This document shows positions 63,954 to 64,000 of a stretch of 64,000 nucleotides of DNA, one piece after another. Each line of letters begins with the position of its first letter. Positions within the stretch are counted from its first letter, which is position 1. The notes beneath the pieces are model-generated. The model saw nothing but the letters and a program-made list of their open reading frames with translations, did not search any database and had not been told where the DNA came from. The translations under genes were made by a program, and so were the position numbers. The stretch spans positions 418,367 to 482,366 of the forward strand of contig NZ_RYZZ01000007.1 in assembly GCF_003989135.1 (NCBI RefSeq). Reading direction: 5' to 3'. This DNA comes from Peribacillus cavernae (GTDB lineage Bacteria > Bacillota > Bacilli > Bacillales > DSM-1321).

Positions 63954-64000
63954 TTGAAAAAATTCCGCTTCCGATTTACCTATTACTGGTACAAGTTACT
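63954..64000 (+). CDS. sigE: RNA polymerase sigma-E factor precursor, 5' end only
   Basis: Only the first 15 complete codons lie in the window. TTG 63954 is preceded by AGAAGGGAG. The peptide MKKFRFRFTYYWYKL corresponds to the amphipathic pro-sequence of sigma E (MKKLKLRLTHLWYKL in B. subtilis), which keeps the factor inactive at the membrane until SpoIIGA removes it. The identification rests on this segment and on the position after spoIIGA. The gene is cut by the window end, not truncated in nature as far as can be told. Confidence 0.85.
   Translation, partial: MKKFRFRFTYYWYKL

Overview
The window is a chromosomal segment from an endospore-forming member of the Bacillaceae. The evidence is gene order: from position ~6.6 kb to the right end it follows the Bacillus subtilis order yktB-ykzI-suhB-ylaF-typA-ylaH-ylaI-ylaJ-ylaK-ylaL-ylaN-pycA-ctaA/ctaBCDEFG-ylbC...ylbQ-bshC-mraZ-rsmH-ftsL-pbpB-spoVD-murE-mraY-murD-spoVE-murG-murB-divIB-ftsA-ftsZ-spoIIGA-sigE. 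Sporulation genes (spoVD, spoVE, spoIIGA, sigE, gerR, ylbJ), bacillithiol synthesis (bshC) and meso-DAP peptidoglycan genes fit this. The species cannot be named from the sequence alone.

Layout. (1) 0.1-6.6 kb: a complete, tightly coupled seven-gene trpEGDCFBA operon, including its own trpG, placed next to yktB rather than in an aro supra-operon. (2) 6.6-15.3 kb: yktB, ykzI, suhB and the yla cluster with the translation GTPase TypA, the PIN-PhoH protein YlaK and the small protein YlaN. (3) 15.4-27.4 kb: pyruvate carboxylase, then divergent heme A synthase (ctaA) and the caa3 oxidase operon ctaBCDEF, then ctaG and a DUF420/CtaM-type membrane protein. Heme O and A synthesis, oxidase subunits and assembly factors sit together. 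(4) 27.7-42 kb: yugN-like gene and the ylb cluster (YlbF Fe-S protein, RsmD, CoaD, YlbJKL, TmcAL, rpmF, GerR, PanE). (5) 42-62.5 kb: bshC and the division and cell-wall (dcw) cluster from mraZ to ftsZ. (6) 62.9-64 kb: spoIIGA and the first 47 bases of sigE, the mother-cell sigma factor processed by SpoIIGA.

Most genes are ordinary housekeeping genes. The unexplained structure lies between them. A dispersed, mosaic family of nested palindromes (about 40-250 bp) occupies at least nine intergenic sites, including a 126-bp unit duplicated in tandem. It is built from swappable hairpin modules, several sharing the same short loop core, with at least two different apex hairpins in an otherwise conserved frame. 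A second hairpin family occurs at 27.57, 28.25 and 41.96 kb. Gene decay is also visible. The dcw cluster lacks ylxW and ylxX and keeps only a multiply frameshifted C-terminal remnant of sbp directly after divIB. ftsW is absent from its usual site between ylaN and pycA. A small gene with an excellent ribosome binding site upstream of rsmD appears to be split by a one-base frameshift.

No CRISPR array, rRNA, tRNA, prophage, transposase gene or dedicated defence system was seen.
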